DNA from: Bog-473 sp035534235
Lineage (GTDB): Bacteria; Actinomycetota; Acidimicrobiia; Acidimicrobiales; RAAP-2
Reading direction: 5' to 3'
Assembly: GCA_035534235.1 (NCBI GenBank)
Contig: DATLSH010000038.1
Span: 1 to 57,528, forward strand
DNA length: 57,528 bases
The notes beneath the pieces are model-generated. The model was not told the DNA's origin. It did not search any database and saw only the letters and a program-made list of their open reading frames with translations. Both the position numbers and the translations under genes were made by a program. Of this stretch, positions 24,091 to 32,443 are shown in pieces; the first letter of the stretch is position 1; every line of letters starts with the position of its first letter.

Positions 24091-25034
24091 GCGGGAACCA
24101 CCAGTGGCGCGAAGTACTGGAGGGTGCGGGCGATGCCGTCCCCGAGCTCCGTCTTGGGTGACCAGCCCAACGCCGTCCGGGCCAGGGTGATGTCGGGGCA
24201 ACGACGGGTCGGGTCGTCGGTGGGCAACGGCGCGAAGGCGATGGGCGATGCGGAGCCCGAGACCGCGAGGATGAAATGAGCCAGCTCAAGCATGGTGCGC
24301 TCGTCGGGATTGCCGATGTTCACCGGACCGGTGAGCGAGGAATTGAGCAGCGCGATCAGCCCGTCGATCTCGTCGTCGACATAGCAGAGGCTGCGCGTCT
24401 GCGAGCCGTCCCCGTAGACGGTCAACGGCTCTCCCCGCAGGGCCTGCACCATGAAGTTGGACACCACCCGGCCGTCGCCCGGTGCCAGGCGGGGCCCGTA
24501 GGTGTTGAAGATGCGGGCGATCCCCACGTTGACGCCGTGGGTCCGGTGCATGGCCATGGTCAGGCTCTCGGAGAACCGCTTGGCCTCGTCGTAGACGCTG
24601 CGGGGCCCGGTGGGGTCGACGTTGCCCCGGTAGGACTCCACCTGGGGGTGCACCTCCGGATCGCCGTAGACCTCGCTGGTGCTGGCCATCAGGAACCGCG
24701 CCTCGTGGGCCCGGGCCAGCTCGAGCAATCTCCGCGTGCCCTCGCTGCCCACGGCCAGGGTGTCGAGCGGGCGGGACAGGTAGGCCGGCGGTGACGCCGG
24801 TGAGGCCAGGTTGCACACGGCATCGACCTTGGTGGCGTCCTCCAGCTCCACCTTCTCGCTCACGTCGGCGACCATCAGGCTGAAGCGGTCGTGGCCCAGG
24901 AGATGGGAGATGTTGTCCCGGCTGCCGGTGGACAGGTCGTCGATGCACACGACGGCGTCGCCCCGGGCGATCAGCCGGTCGCACAGGTGCGAGCCGAGGA
25001 AACCGGCTCCCCCCGCCACCACGACGCGGCTCAC
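24087..25034 (-). CDS. UDP-glucuronate decarboxylase-like SDR (UDP-xylose synthase)
   Basis: A 315-residue extended SDR. VVVAGGAGFLGSHLCDRL binds NAD. NLASPASPPAYL, STSEVYGDPEVHPQ, YDEAKRFSE with the catalytic Tyr and Lys, and ARIFNTYGPRLAPGDGRVVSN are the family signature of UXS. It should convert UDP-glucuronate to UDP-xylose (or a 4-keto intermediate) using the product of the adjacent UDP-glucose dehydrogenase. The GTG start overlaps that gene's stop by 4 bases. Confidence 0.88.
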   Translation of the reverse strand: MSRVVVAGGAGFLGSHLCDRLIARGDAVVCIDDLSTGSRDNISHLLGHDRFSLMVADVSEKVELEDATKVDAVCNLASPASPPAYLSRPLDTLAVGSEGTRRLLELARAHEARFLMASTSEVYGDPEVHPQVESYRGNVDPTGPRSVYDEAKRFSESLTMAMHRTHGVNVGIARIFNTYGPRLAPGDGRVVSNFMVQALRGEPLTVYGDGSQTRSLCYVDDEIDGLIALLNSSLTGPVNIGNPDERTMLELAHFILAVSGSASPIAFAPLPTDDPTRRCPDITLARTALGWSPKTELGDGIARTLQYFAPLVVPA

Positions 25035-26380
25035 TGGCGCCCTATCCCGGCGTAGGTGAAGCCCAGGCGTCGCACCGCGGCCGGGTCGAGCAGGTTGCGG
25101 GCGTCGATGATGAAGGGCTGGTGCATCAGGGGGAGCAACCGGCTGTAGTCGAGCCAGCGGAACTCGTCCCACTCGGTCAGCACCACGACGACCGAGGCGC
25201 CGGACGCCGCCTCATAGGGGTCAGCCCGCAACGTGAAGCCGCGCAGGTCGTCGGGGACCAGTTCGTCCGGGACCTCGTCACCGGGGTGCCCGGCCACCGT
25301 CGGGTCGAACGCCTGCACTCGGGCCCCCAGCCCACGCATGCGGTGGGCGATCTGGACGCCGGGGGAATCCCGCCGGTCGTCGGTGTTGGCCTTGAAGGTC
25401 AGCCCCCACACCCCGACAGTCACGCCGTCCAGCGAGCCGCCACAGGCCGCTTCCACCTTGGCCACGACCCGGGCCAACTGCTGTTCGTTGGAGGCGATGG
25501 CGCCGGCCAGCAAGGAGAAGTCGTACCCCGCCTCCGAGGCGATGTGCAGGAGGGCACGGGTGTCCTTGGGCAGGCAGGATCCACCCCATCCGGGTCCGGG
25601 GCGCAGGAACTCGAAGCCGATGCGCTTGTCGTAGCCCAACCCCAGCATGACGTCGCGCACATCGGCTCCCACCTCCTCGCAGACGGCGGCCAGTGCATTG
25701 ACGAAGCTGAGCTTGGTGGCCAGGAACGCGTTGGAGGCGTACTTGATCGTCTCCGACGTGGTGGCGTCGGTGACGATGAGGGGGGCTCCGGTGCTGGAGA
25801 ACAATTCGGCCACCCGCGCCGCGGCCTGCGAGTCGTCGGCGCCGACCACGATGCGATCGGGATGCAGGCTGTCGGCGACCGCTGTGCCCTCCCGGAGGAA
25901 CTCCGGGTTGGAGACGACGCGGATGTCGGGGCGGCCGATCACCTGCTCCACCATGGTGGCCGAGCCCACCGGGACCGTCGACTTGTTGACCACGATGGCC
26001 CCGCTCTCCAGGTGGGACCCGATCTCCTTGGCCGCGGCCTCGACGTAGGAGAGGTCGGCCGACCCGTCCGCTCCCTGCGGGGTCGGCACGCACAGGAACA
26101 CGAACGCGGCGCCCACGACGGCCTCTGCGGCCGAAGCGCAGAAGCGCAGGTTCCCCGCCCCCACGCCTCCGGCCACCAGATCGTCCAGGCCCACCTCCAC
26201 AATCGGCATGCGCCCGCTGCGCAGCGCGGCCAGGCGCCCCTCCTCCCGCTCGGCCAGCACGACCCGATGCCCGAAATGGGACAGGGTGGCCGCCGTGGGC
26301 AGGCCGACGTAGCCCGCGCCGATGACCGCCACCGGGTGCGAGGCCGATCTGGCCTCACGTGCGCTCGCGCGTGTCGTCAT
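25031..26380 (-). CDS. UDP-glucose 6-dehydrogenase
   Basis: A 449-residue nucleotide-sugar dehydrogenase that oxidises UDP-glucose to UDP-glucuronate with two NAD. VAVIGAGYVGLPTAATL is the Rossmann start, FVFLCVPTPQGADG and NKSTVPVGS follow, and GWGGSCLPKDT holds the catalytic Cys. WGLTFKANTDDRRDSPGV is the C-terminal domain signature. Related UDP-ManNAc dehydrogenases share these motifs, but the neighbouring UXS-like gene favours UDP-glucose. ATG 26380 overlaps the rfbD stop; longer in-frame extensions lie over rfbD and are rejected. Confidence 0.9.
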   Translation of the reverse strand: MTTRASAREARSASHPVAVIGAGYVGLPTAATLSHFGHRVVLAEREEGRLAALRSGRMPIVEVGLDDLVAGGVGAGNLRFCASAAEAVVGAAFVFLCVPTPQGADGSADLSYVEAAAKEIGSHLESGAIVVNKSTVPVGSATMVEQVIGRPDIRVVSNPEFLREGTAVADSLHPDRIVVGADDSQAAARVAELFSSTGAPLIVTDATTSETIKYASNAFLATKLSFVNALAAVCEEVGADVRDVMLGLGYDKRIGFEFLRPGPGWGGSCLPKDTRALLHIASEAGYDFSLLAGAIASNEQQLARVVAKVEAACGGSLDGVTVGVWGLTFKANTDDRRDSPGVQIAHRMRGLGARVQAFDPTVAGHPGDEVPDELVPDDLRGFTLRADPYEAASGASVVVVLTEWDEFRWLDYSRLLPLMHQPFIIDARNLLDPAAVRRLGFTYAGIGRQ

Positions 26381-27297
26381 GCGGGTGCCTCTTGGGTGCG
26401 GAGCGCGGTGACCAATCTGGACAGTCCATCCTGCCAGTCGGGCAGGGCGGGCAGCCCGCCGAGACGCAGGGCCAGGTTCTCCAGCACCGAGTTGGCCGGC
26501 CGCGGGGCCGGGCGGGGCGGGTCGAGGTCGGCCGTGGCGATGGCACGCACCCGCTCGGGGTCGGCCCCGACCTCGGCCAGGACGGCCCGGACCAGGCCCC
26601 ACCAGGAGGTGGTCCCGCTGTTGGTGACGTGGTACGTCCCGGGGCGCCGGTCGAGGCCCAGGGTCACGATGGCCGCCGCCAGGTCCGCCGTGAAGGTGGG
26701 CGATCCGTGCTGGTCGTCGACGAAGCGCAGCTCCCCGTCCTCCTCGGCCAGGCGCAGGGCGGTCTTGACCATGTTGGCCCCGTGGGCCCCCGAGACCCAG
26801 CTGGTGCGCACGATGGTGGACCCGGGCCGGCACTCCCGTTCGCCGGCCAGCTTGGAGGCGCCGTACACCGACATGGGGTGGGGAGTATCCCACTCCCGGT
26901 ACGGTCGCTCCGAGGTGCCGTCGAACACATAGTCGGTCGAGACGTAGAGCACATGGGCTCCGACGGCGGCGGCCGCCTCGGCCACGTTGCGGGTGCCGAC
27001 GGTGTTGACGGCGAAGGCCAGCTCGGCCTCGGTCTCGCACAGGTCGACCGCCGTGAGCGCGCCGCCGTGGAGGACCAATTCGGGACGGAAGGCGTGGAAT
27101 GTGGCCTGGACGGCGTCGCGGTCATCGACCCGCATGTTGCCGATGTCGGTGGCCAGCACCTCGTGGCGCAGGCCGGGCCGCGGGCCCTCCGGGGCCAGGA
27201 GCGCGCAGCGCCGGCCCCCCACCGGTACCCGGCCGGCCAGGGCATCCTGCAGATCGCGCCCGAGCTGCCCGTCGGCCCCGGTGACCAGGATGCGCAT
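26377..27297 (-). CDS. rfbD: dTDP-4-dehydrorhamnose reductase
   Basis: A 306-residue extended SDR for the last step of dTDP-L-rhamnose synthesis. ILVTGADGQLGRDLQDAL, LHGGALTAVDLCETE, VLYVSTDYVFDGTSERPY and PMSVYGASKLAGER with the catalytic Tyr and Lys are standard RmlD motifs. There is a single base between the rfbB stop and ATG 27297. Genes for RmlA and RmlC are not in this window. Confidence 0.9.
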   Translation of the reverse strand: MRILVTGADGQLGRDLQDALAGRVPVGGRRCALLAPEGPRPGLRHEVLATDIGNMRVDDRDAVQATFHAFRPELVLHGGALTAVDLCETEAELAFAVNTVGTRNVAEAAAAVGAHVLYVSTDYVFDGTSERPYREWDTPHPMSVYGASKLAGERECRPGSTIVRTSWVSGAHGANMVKTALRLAEEDGELRFVDDQHGSPTFTADLAAAIVTLGLDRRPGTYHVTNSGTTSWWGLVRAVLAEVGADPERVRAIATADLDPPRPAPRPANSVLENLALRLGGLPALPDWQDGLSRLVTALRTQEAPA

Positions 27298-27298
27298 C

Positions 27299-28306
27299 TC
27301 AGCCGGGAGCGCCCCAGCCGCCTTCTGCGACCGGGGCCCGGGCGCGCAAGGGCTCCCACCACTGGCGGTTGGCGGCGTACCACTCGACGGTCTGGGCCAG
27401 GCCGTCCTCCCAGGAGATGGCCGGGGCCCAGCCCAGCTCCGTGCGCAGTTTGGAGGAATCGAGCAGGTAGCGGCGGTCGTGGCCCGGCCGATCGGGCACA
27501 ATTTCCTTCAGCGAGGCGGGCTTGCCCAGCGTGGCCAGCACCAGGTCGGCGATCTCCATGATGGAGGCCTCCACCCCGCTGCCCACGTGGTAGGTCTGGC
27601 CGATCCGGCCCCGGGCCAGCACGGCCTCTATGGCCGTGCAGTGGTCGCCCACATGGAGCCACTCGCGGCGGTTCTCGGTGGTGGCGTACAGGGTCAGGTT
27701 CTTGTCATCGAGGGCCGAGGTGGTGAAGACCGGGATGACCTTCTCGGGGACCTGGTCGGGCCCGTAATTGTTGGAGCAGTTGGTGATGGTGACCGGCAGC
27801 CCATAGGTCTCGCCGTAGGCCCGCACGGCGTGGTCGGCACCGGCCTTGGAGGCGTTGTAGGGCGTCCGCGGCCGATACGGGGAGTCCTCGGTGAAGACCT
27901 CGTCGGTCTGTAGGTCCAGGTCGCCGTAGACCTCACAGGTGCTGATGTGGTGGAACCGCCCCACGCCCACCTGCCGGGCGGCTTCCAGCATGATCTGGGT
28001 CCCCAGCACGTTGGTCCGGAAGAACAGGCCCGGATTGAGCACGGCCAGGCTGTTGTGTGACTCGGCGGCGAAGTGGACGATCGTGTCGATGTCCTGATCA
28101 CGGAGGGTCTTCTCGGCCTCCACCCCGTCACAGATGTCCCCTTGGACAAAGACGATGCGGTCCTCGACGTCGGACAGGTTGGGTCGGTTGCCGGCGTAGG
28201 TGAGCACGTCGTAGGCGACGACGTGGTCCTCGGGGTGCTGCTCGACCCAGTAGCGGACGAAGTTCGACCCGATGAAACCGGCACCTCCCGTGACAAGAAG
28301 GCGCAT
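27299..28306 (-). CDS. rfbB: dTDP-glucose 4,6-dehydratase
   Basis: A 335-residue NAD-dependent dehydratase converting dTDP-glucose to the 4-keto-6-deoxy sugar. LLVTGGAGFIGSNFVRY, HFAAESHNSLAVLNP, PYNASKAGADHAVRAY (Tyr and Lys) and NCSNNYGPDQVPEKVIP are diagnostic. HISTCEVYGDL in place of the common STDEVYG is a small departure. It is the first gene of the seven-gene glycan operon and starts at ATG 28306, 9 bases after a TAAACT box that overlaps the birA stop codon. Confidence 0.92.
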   Translation of the reverse strand: MRLLVTGGAGFIGSNFVRYWVEQHPEDHVVAYDVLTYAGNRPNLSDVEDRIVFVQGDICDGVEAEKTLRDQDIDTIVHFAAESHNSLAVLNPGLFFRTNVLGTQIMLEAARQVGVGRFHHISTCEVYGDLDLQTDEVFTEDSPYRPRTPYNASKAGADHAVRAYGETYGLPVTITNCSNNYGPDQVPEKVIPVFTTSALDDKNLTLYATTENRREWLHVGDHCTAIEAVLARGRIGQTYHVGSGVEASIMEIADLVLATLGKPASLKEIVPDRPGHDRRYLLDSSKLRTELGWAPAISWEDGLAQTVEWYAANRQWWEPLRARAPVAEGGWGAPG

Positions 28307-28315
28307 AAGGGGGCG

Positions 28316-28321
28316 AGTTTA
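28316..28321 (-). promoter_or_regulatory. Probable -10 box of the glycan operon
   Basis: TAAACT on the minus strand, 9 bases before the rfbB ATG. Its first three bases are the birA TAA stop. Confidence 0.45.
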
Positions 28322-29092
28322 GCCTCCGGCGCCCTCCCCTGGCTCCGGGCTCGGGCGCAGGTGCACGGCATCGCCTGCCGTCAGCGTGCGTGATCCCGCC
28401 GATGTCTGCACCACCAGGTGCCCGGCATCGTCAATCCTGATGGCGAGGCCGAACACGGCGCCTGTCGCCAGCTCAATCCGGACCTGTTGGCCCAGGGTGT
28501 TGCAGCGCCGGCGCTGCTCGTCGGCCAGGGCGCGCCGCCCTTCGGCGCTGTCCAGCAGGGCCCGGCGGGGGGAGAGCTCGCTCAGCAGGGCCCGGAGGAG
28601 GATCTCCTTGTCAACCGGCGGTGCCCCCTCCGCCAGGTCATCCAGGCAGGTACCGCCCACCAAGGGGGGACCCGGCCAGGCCACATTTATCCCGATCCCG
28701 ATGACCACCCAGGAAACCGCCCCACCCGAGAACTCGGACTCGGCCAGAACGCCGCCCAATTTGGCCTCCCCCACCAGCAGGTCATTGGGCCATTTGAGCA
28801 CGGGCCACACGCCGGAGACCTCCCGGCAGGCCTCGGCGGCCGCCAGGGCCAGCGCCGCCGTGCAGAGGTGCAGCTCAGCGGGGTCGATATCGGGCCGGAA
28901 CAGGACCGACATCAGCAGCGCGGACCCTGCGGGCGCTTCCCAGCGACGATCCAAGCGGCCCCGACCGGCCGTCTGGTGGTCGGCCACGGCCACCGTCCCT
29001 TCGGGAGCGCCTCGGCGTGCCTCATCATGGAGGTAGGTGTTGGTCGAGTCGATCTCCCCGAACCGGCGCACCTGCCATTCGCCGCTCCACAT
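28319..29092 (-). CDS. birA: Biotin--[acetyl-CoA-carboxylase] ligase
   Basis: A 257-residue ligase that attaches biotin to the carrier lysine of acyl-CoA carboxylase through biotinyl-AMP. FGEIDSTNTYLHDEA, then HQTAGRGRLDRRWEA (the biotinyl-AMP loop) and LKWPNDLLVGEAKLGGVLAE are diagnostic. There is no N-terminal DNA-binding domain, so it is a class I ligase and not the repressor form. ATG 29092 is chosen from the TATGGT box 7 bases upstream; ATG 29104 lies inside that box. It is divergent from the gene for its protein substrate. Confidence 0.92.
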   Translation of the reverse strand: MWSGEWQVRRFGEIDSTNTYLHDEARRGAPEGTVAVADHQTAGRGRLDRRWEAPAGSALLMSVLFRPDIDPAELHLCTAALALAAAEACREVSGVWPVLKWPNDLLVGEAKLGGVLAESEFSGGAVSWVVIGIGINVAWPGPPLVGGTCLDDLAEGAPPVDKEILLRALLSELSPRRALLDSAEGRRALADEQRRRCNTLGQQVRIELATGAVFGLAIRIDDAGHLVVQTSAGSRTLTAGDAVHLRPSPEPGEGAGG

Positions 29093-29099
29093 GGCAGAC

Positions 29100-29105
29100 A
29101 CCATA
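29100..29105 (-). promoter_or_regulatory. Probable -10 box of birA, overlapping that of the carboxylase gene
   Basis: TATGGT on the minus strand lies 7 bases before ATG 29092. It shares positions 29104-29105 with the plus-strand box TAAGGT. Confidence 0.5.
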
Positions 29106-29109
29106 AGGT
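29104..29109 (+). promoter_or_regulatory. Probable -10 box of the acyl-CoA carboxylase alpha gene
   Basis: TAAGGT, 10 bases before ATG 29120 and 43 bases before the preferred GTG 29153. It overlaps the birA box by two bases, so the two polymerases would compete. Confidence 0.45.
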
Positions 29110-29152
29110 CCGTGATCAGATGAAGGCCCGCTTCAAACAGGAAGGGCGCAGC

Positions 29153-30913
29153 GTGCTCGAGAAGATACTCATCGCCAACCGTGGCGAGATCGCCGTCCGG
29201 GTCATCCGGACCTGTCGCGAAATGGGCATCGGAACCGTCGCCGTGTACTCGAACCTCGATCGCGAGGCCCTCCACGTGCGCATGGCCGATGAGGCCTACC
29301 CGCTGGGCGGGGAGACCGCGGCCGAGAGCTACCTCAACACCGAGGCGATCCTGGCCGCCATCTCCCGGAGCGGAGCCGACGGCGTGCACCCGGGGTACGG
29401 CTTCTTTTCCGAGAACACCGACTTCGCCCGGGCCATCACCGACCGGGGTGTGGCGTTCATCGGCCCTCCACCGGGGGCCATTGAGGTGATGGGCGACAAA
29501 ATCAGCTCCCGCCTCGCCGCCGAGAAGGCCGGGGTGGCGGGGGTCCCCGGTCGCTCGGAGCCCCTGTCCTCACCCGACGAGGTCGTCGCCTTCGGTGAGC
29601 AGTTCGGCTGGCCGGTGGCGATTAAGGCCGCTTTCGGCGGCGGCGGACGGGGCATGAAGGTGGTCGAGTCGGCGGACGAGGCAGCCGAGGCGATGGAGTC
29701 GGCCGCCCGCGAGGCCCAGGCCTACTTCGGCCGGCCGGAGATCTACCTTGAGCGCTACCTGGCCTGGCCGCGGCACATTGAGATGCAGGTCCTGGCCGAC
29801 ACCCACGGGAACACGGTTTGGCTCGGCGAGCGCGACTGCTCCTCCCAGCGGCGCCACCAGAAGCTGGTCGAGGAGAGCCCGGCACCGGACTTTCCCGATG
29901 AGGTCCGCCAGGCCATGGGACTGGCGGCCGTCAAGGTCGCCCAGGCCTGCGGCTACCACAACGCGGGCACGGTGGAGTTCCTCTTCCAGGACGGCGAGTT
30001 CTTCTTCCTTGAGATGAACACCCGACTCCAGGTGGAGCACCCGGTGACCGAAATGGTGACCGGGCTGGACCTGGTGGCATGGCAGATCCGCATCGCCTCG
30101 GGAGAGGCGCTCGACTTCACCCAGCAGGACGTCTCGCGCCGCGGGCACGCCATTGAGGTGCGCATCAACGCCGAGGATCCCAGTGGGGGGCGCTTCTCCC
30201 CCTCCCCGGGCACCATCACCTCGTTCCATCAGCCTGGGGGCCCGGGTGTCCGGCTCGATACGGGCTACGAGTCCCTCGACTCCGTCTCCCAGCACTACGA
30301 CAACCTGGTGGCCAAGTTGATCGTGTGCGCTCCCGACCGGGAGGCAGCCCGCCGGCGCATGCTCCGCGCCATCTCCGAGACCCGGATCACGGGCGTGGCC
30401 ACCACACTCCCGGCCCACGTGGCCATCCTCTCCCATGCCGACTTCGCCGCGGCCCGACACTCCACCCGGTGGGTGGAGGAGGTGCTGGACCTGAGCAGCC
30501 TGACCACGGTCCCGCTGGAGGCGCCCCAACCTGTCGGGGCCGACGGCGACATCCCGACCGTGCAACGCGAGGTCACCGCCGAGGTGGACGGTCGCCGCTA
30601 CTCGGTCCGGCTGTGGGTGCCCGACACGGGCACCGCAGCCGCTTCTCGCGGGGCGGCGCGGCCCAAGCGGGCCGCAGCCTCGTCCGCCGGAGGGACCGGC
30701 TCGGGTGACGTGGCGGTCCCCATGCAGGGCACCATCGTAAAGTTCCTGGTCGCCGTGGGCGATGTGGTCGAAGTGGGCCAGACCGTCTGCCTCCTTGAGG
30801 CCATGAAGATGGAGAACGCCGTCACCGCCGAGAAGGAGGGTGTGGTCAAGGAGGTGCGGTTCGGCGCCGGGGACTCCGTCAGCGCGGGCGACATCGTGGC
30901 GGTCATTCAGTAG
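29153..30913 (+). CDS. Acyl-CoA carboxylase alpha chain: biotin carboxylase plus biotin carrier
   Basis: A 586-residue actinobacterial AccA-type protein. The biotin carboxylase domain spans roughly 1-450 (ILIANRGEIAVRVIRTCREMG, HPGYGFFSEN, AAFGGGGRGMKVV, EERDCSSQRRHQKL-like loop, EMNTRLQVEHPVTE). The C-terminal carrier domain has LLEAMKMENAV, with the biotinyl Lys at 552. It carboxylates biotin for a separate carboxyltransferase beta chain, absent here. GTG 29153 is preferred because AGGAAGG (29139-29145) precedes it; ATG 29120 is the alternative. Confidence 0.92.
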   Translation: MLEKILIANRGEIAVRVIRTCREMGIGTVAVYSNLDREALHVRMADEAYPLGGETAAESYLNTEAILAAISRSGADGVHPGYGFFSENTDFARAITDRGVAFIGPPPGAIEVMGDKISSRLAAEKAGVAGVPGRSEPLSSPDEVVAFGEQFGWPVAIKAAFGGGGRGMKVVESADEAAEAMESAAREAQAYFGRPEIYLERYLAWPRHIEMQVLADTHGNTVWLGERDCSSQRRHQKLVEESPAPDFPDEVRQAMGLAAVKVAQACGYHNAGTVEFLFQDGEFFFLEMNTRLQVEHPVTEMVTGLDLVAWQIRIASGEALDFTQQDVSRRGHAIEVRINAEDPSGGRFSPSPGTITSFHQPGGPGVRLDTGYESLDSVSQHYDNLVAKLIVCAPDREAARRRMLRAISETRITGVATTLPAHVAILSHADFAAARHSTRWVEEVLDLSSLTTVPLEAPQPVGADGDIPTVQREVTAEVDGRRYSVRLWVPDTGTAAASRGAARPKRAAASSAGGTGSGDVAVPMQGTIVKFLVAVGDVVEVGQTVCLLEAMKMENAVTAEKEGVVKEVRFGAGDSVSAGDIVAVIQ

Positions 30914-32092
30914 ATGATCGCCCAGGTGGCGAAGGACGCCGCGGCCGAGGTGGTCGACCGCGCGTTGCCCGACCTCATCGGCCTCAGCCACGCGGTCCAC
31001 TCCACCCCCGAGCTGTGCTTCAAGGAGACCAGGTCGGCCCGGGCCGTGGCCGATGCCCTGCGCGCCGGGGGCCTCAAGGTGGCCGAGGGCGTCTACGACC
31101 TCCCCACCGCGCTGGAGACACGCTCAGGCCGCGGGGAGCTCGTGGTGGCTATCTGCGGCGAGTACGACGCGCTGCCCGAGGTGGGCCACGCCTGCGGGCA
31201 CAACATCATCGCCGCCGCCGCCGTGGGGGCCGGCCTGGCCCTGGCCGCGGTGGCCGATGAGATCGGACTACAGGTGCGCTTCCTGGGCACGCCGGGCGAG
31301 GAGGGCGGTGGCGGCAAGGTGCTCATGCTCGAACGCGGTGCGTTCGATGGCGTCCACGCCGCCATGATGGTCCATCCGTGGCCGACCGAGCGCCTGTCGG
31401 GCACCTGCCTCGCGGTCTCCCACTTCGACGTGCACTTCACCGGGAAGGAGGCTCACGCCTCGGCCGCCCCCTGGGAGGGAGTCAACGCCCAGGACGCCAT
31501 GACCGTGGCGCAGGTGGCCATCGGCCTCCTGCGCCAGCAACTGGTCCCCGGGGACCAGGTCCACGGGGTGATCACCCGCTCCGGCGCGGCGGCCAACGTG
31601 ATCCCGGCCTCCGTGACCGGCCGCTTCATGGCGCGGTCGCGCAGCATCGACCGCCTCAACACCTTGGAGGCGCGGCTGCGCGCCTGCTTCGAGGCGGGGG
31701 CGCTGGCCACCGGCTGCTCGGTGACCTACGAGGAGCTCTCACCGGTCTACTCGCACATGGAGGCCGACAGCGGCCTCCTGTCGGCCTACCGGCGCAACGC
31801 CGAGTCCCTGGGCCGGCGATTCGGGTCCGAGGACGCCGGCACGGAGCCACCGACCTTCTCCACCGACATGGCCAACGTCTCCCTGGCCCTGCCCACCATC
31901 CACCCCCTCATGGCCATAGAGACCGGCGGGGCGGTCAACCACCAGCACGCCTTCGCCGCCGCCTGTGTCACCGCCTCGGCCGATGCCGCCGTGCGCGACG
32001 GGGCGCTGGCCCTGGCCTGGACGGCCATCGACGCCGCCACCGACCCTGATCTCCGGGCGCGGCTCCTCGGCGAAAGGCTCCCCGGCGCGTGA
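30914..32092 (+). CDS. M20 family metallo-amidohydrolase
   Basis: A 392-residue M20D-type hydrolase of the aminobenzoyl-glutamate/N-acyl-amino acid group. GEYDALPEVGHACGHNI carries metal ligands (Asp, Cys and His). FLGTPGEEGGGGKVLM holds the catalytic Glu pair, and the inserted dimerisation domain follows (HFTGKEAHASAAPWEG). It should hydrolyse an amide bond in a small molecule; substrate unknown. ATG 30914 follows the carboxylase stop directly. Confidence 0.87.
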   Translation: MIAQVAKDAAAEVVDRALPDLIGLSHAVHSTPELCFKETRSARAVADALRAGGLKVAEGVYDLPTALETRSGRGELVVAICGEYDALPEVGHACGHNIIAAAAVGAGLALAAVADEIGLQVRFLGTPGEEGGGGKVLMLERGAFDGVHAAMMVHPWPTERLSGTCLAVSHFDVHFTGKEAHASAAPWEGVNAQDAMTVAQVAIGLLRQQLVPGDQVHGVITRSGAAANVIPASVTGRFMARSRSIDRLNTLEARLRACFEAGALATGCSVTYEELSPVYSHMEADSGLLSAYRRNAESLGRRFGSEDAGTEPPTFSTDMANVSLALPTIHPLMAIETGGAVNHQHAFAAACVTASADAAVRDGALALAWTAIDAATDPDLRARLLGERLPGA

Positions 32093-32385
32093 TCACCGAG
32101 CACGCCCTGCTGGAGGTGGAGCCCGGCCGGGAGGCCGACTTCATGGAGGCGATGGAACGGGCCAAGAGCATCATCGCCGCCAGCCCCGGTTTCATCTCCC
32201 TGCGGGTGGAGCGCGGCATTGAGCGGCCGGGCTGCTTCCTCCTTCTGGTGCATTGGGAGACGCTGGAGGACCACACCGAGGGCTTCCGGGGCGCGCCGGC
32301 CTACCAGGAGTGGCGGGCCCTGCTCCATCACTTCTACGACCCGTTCCCGGTGGTGGAGCACTTCAGGACGGTGACGCTGGCCTGA
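32089..32385 (+). CDS. Antibiotic biosynthesis monooxygenase (ABM) domain protein
   Basis: A 98-residue ferredoxin-like ABM domain: EHALLEVEPGREADFMEAM, IIAASPGFISLRVERGIERPGCFLLLVHWETLEDH, then a final strand (HFRTVTLA). Such small proteins are heme-degrading or quinol-forming monooxygenases, or simply stress proteins; no heme-ligand pattern of IsdG stands out. The GTG start overlaps the M20 hydrolase stop by 4 bases. Confidence 0.82.
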   Translation: MITEHALLEVEPGREADFMEAMERAKSIIAASPGFISLRVERGIERPGCFLLLVHWETLEDHTEGFRGAPAYQEWRALLHHFYDPFPVVEHFRTVTLA

Positions 32386-32443
32386 GTCGTCCCTGCAGTT
32401 GGCGGATGCATTCCCTGTGGGCCGCACTACCCTGAGCAGCCGA

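Noticed and set aside
25031..27040. Longer UDP-glucose dehydrogenase with a 220-residue N-terminal extension
   Set aside because: The extension lies over rfbD in another frame; ATG 26380 with ATGA overlap gives the normal protein.
22476..28306. Complete dTDP-rhamnose pathway
   Set aside because: Only RmlB and RmlD are present; no RmlA or RmlC gene was found in the window.
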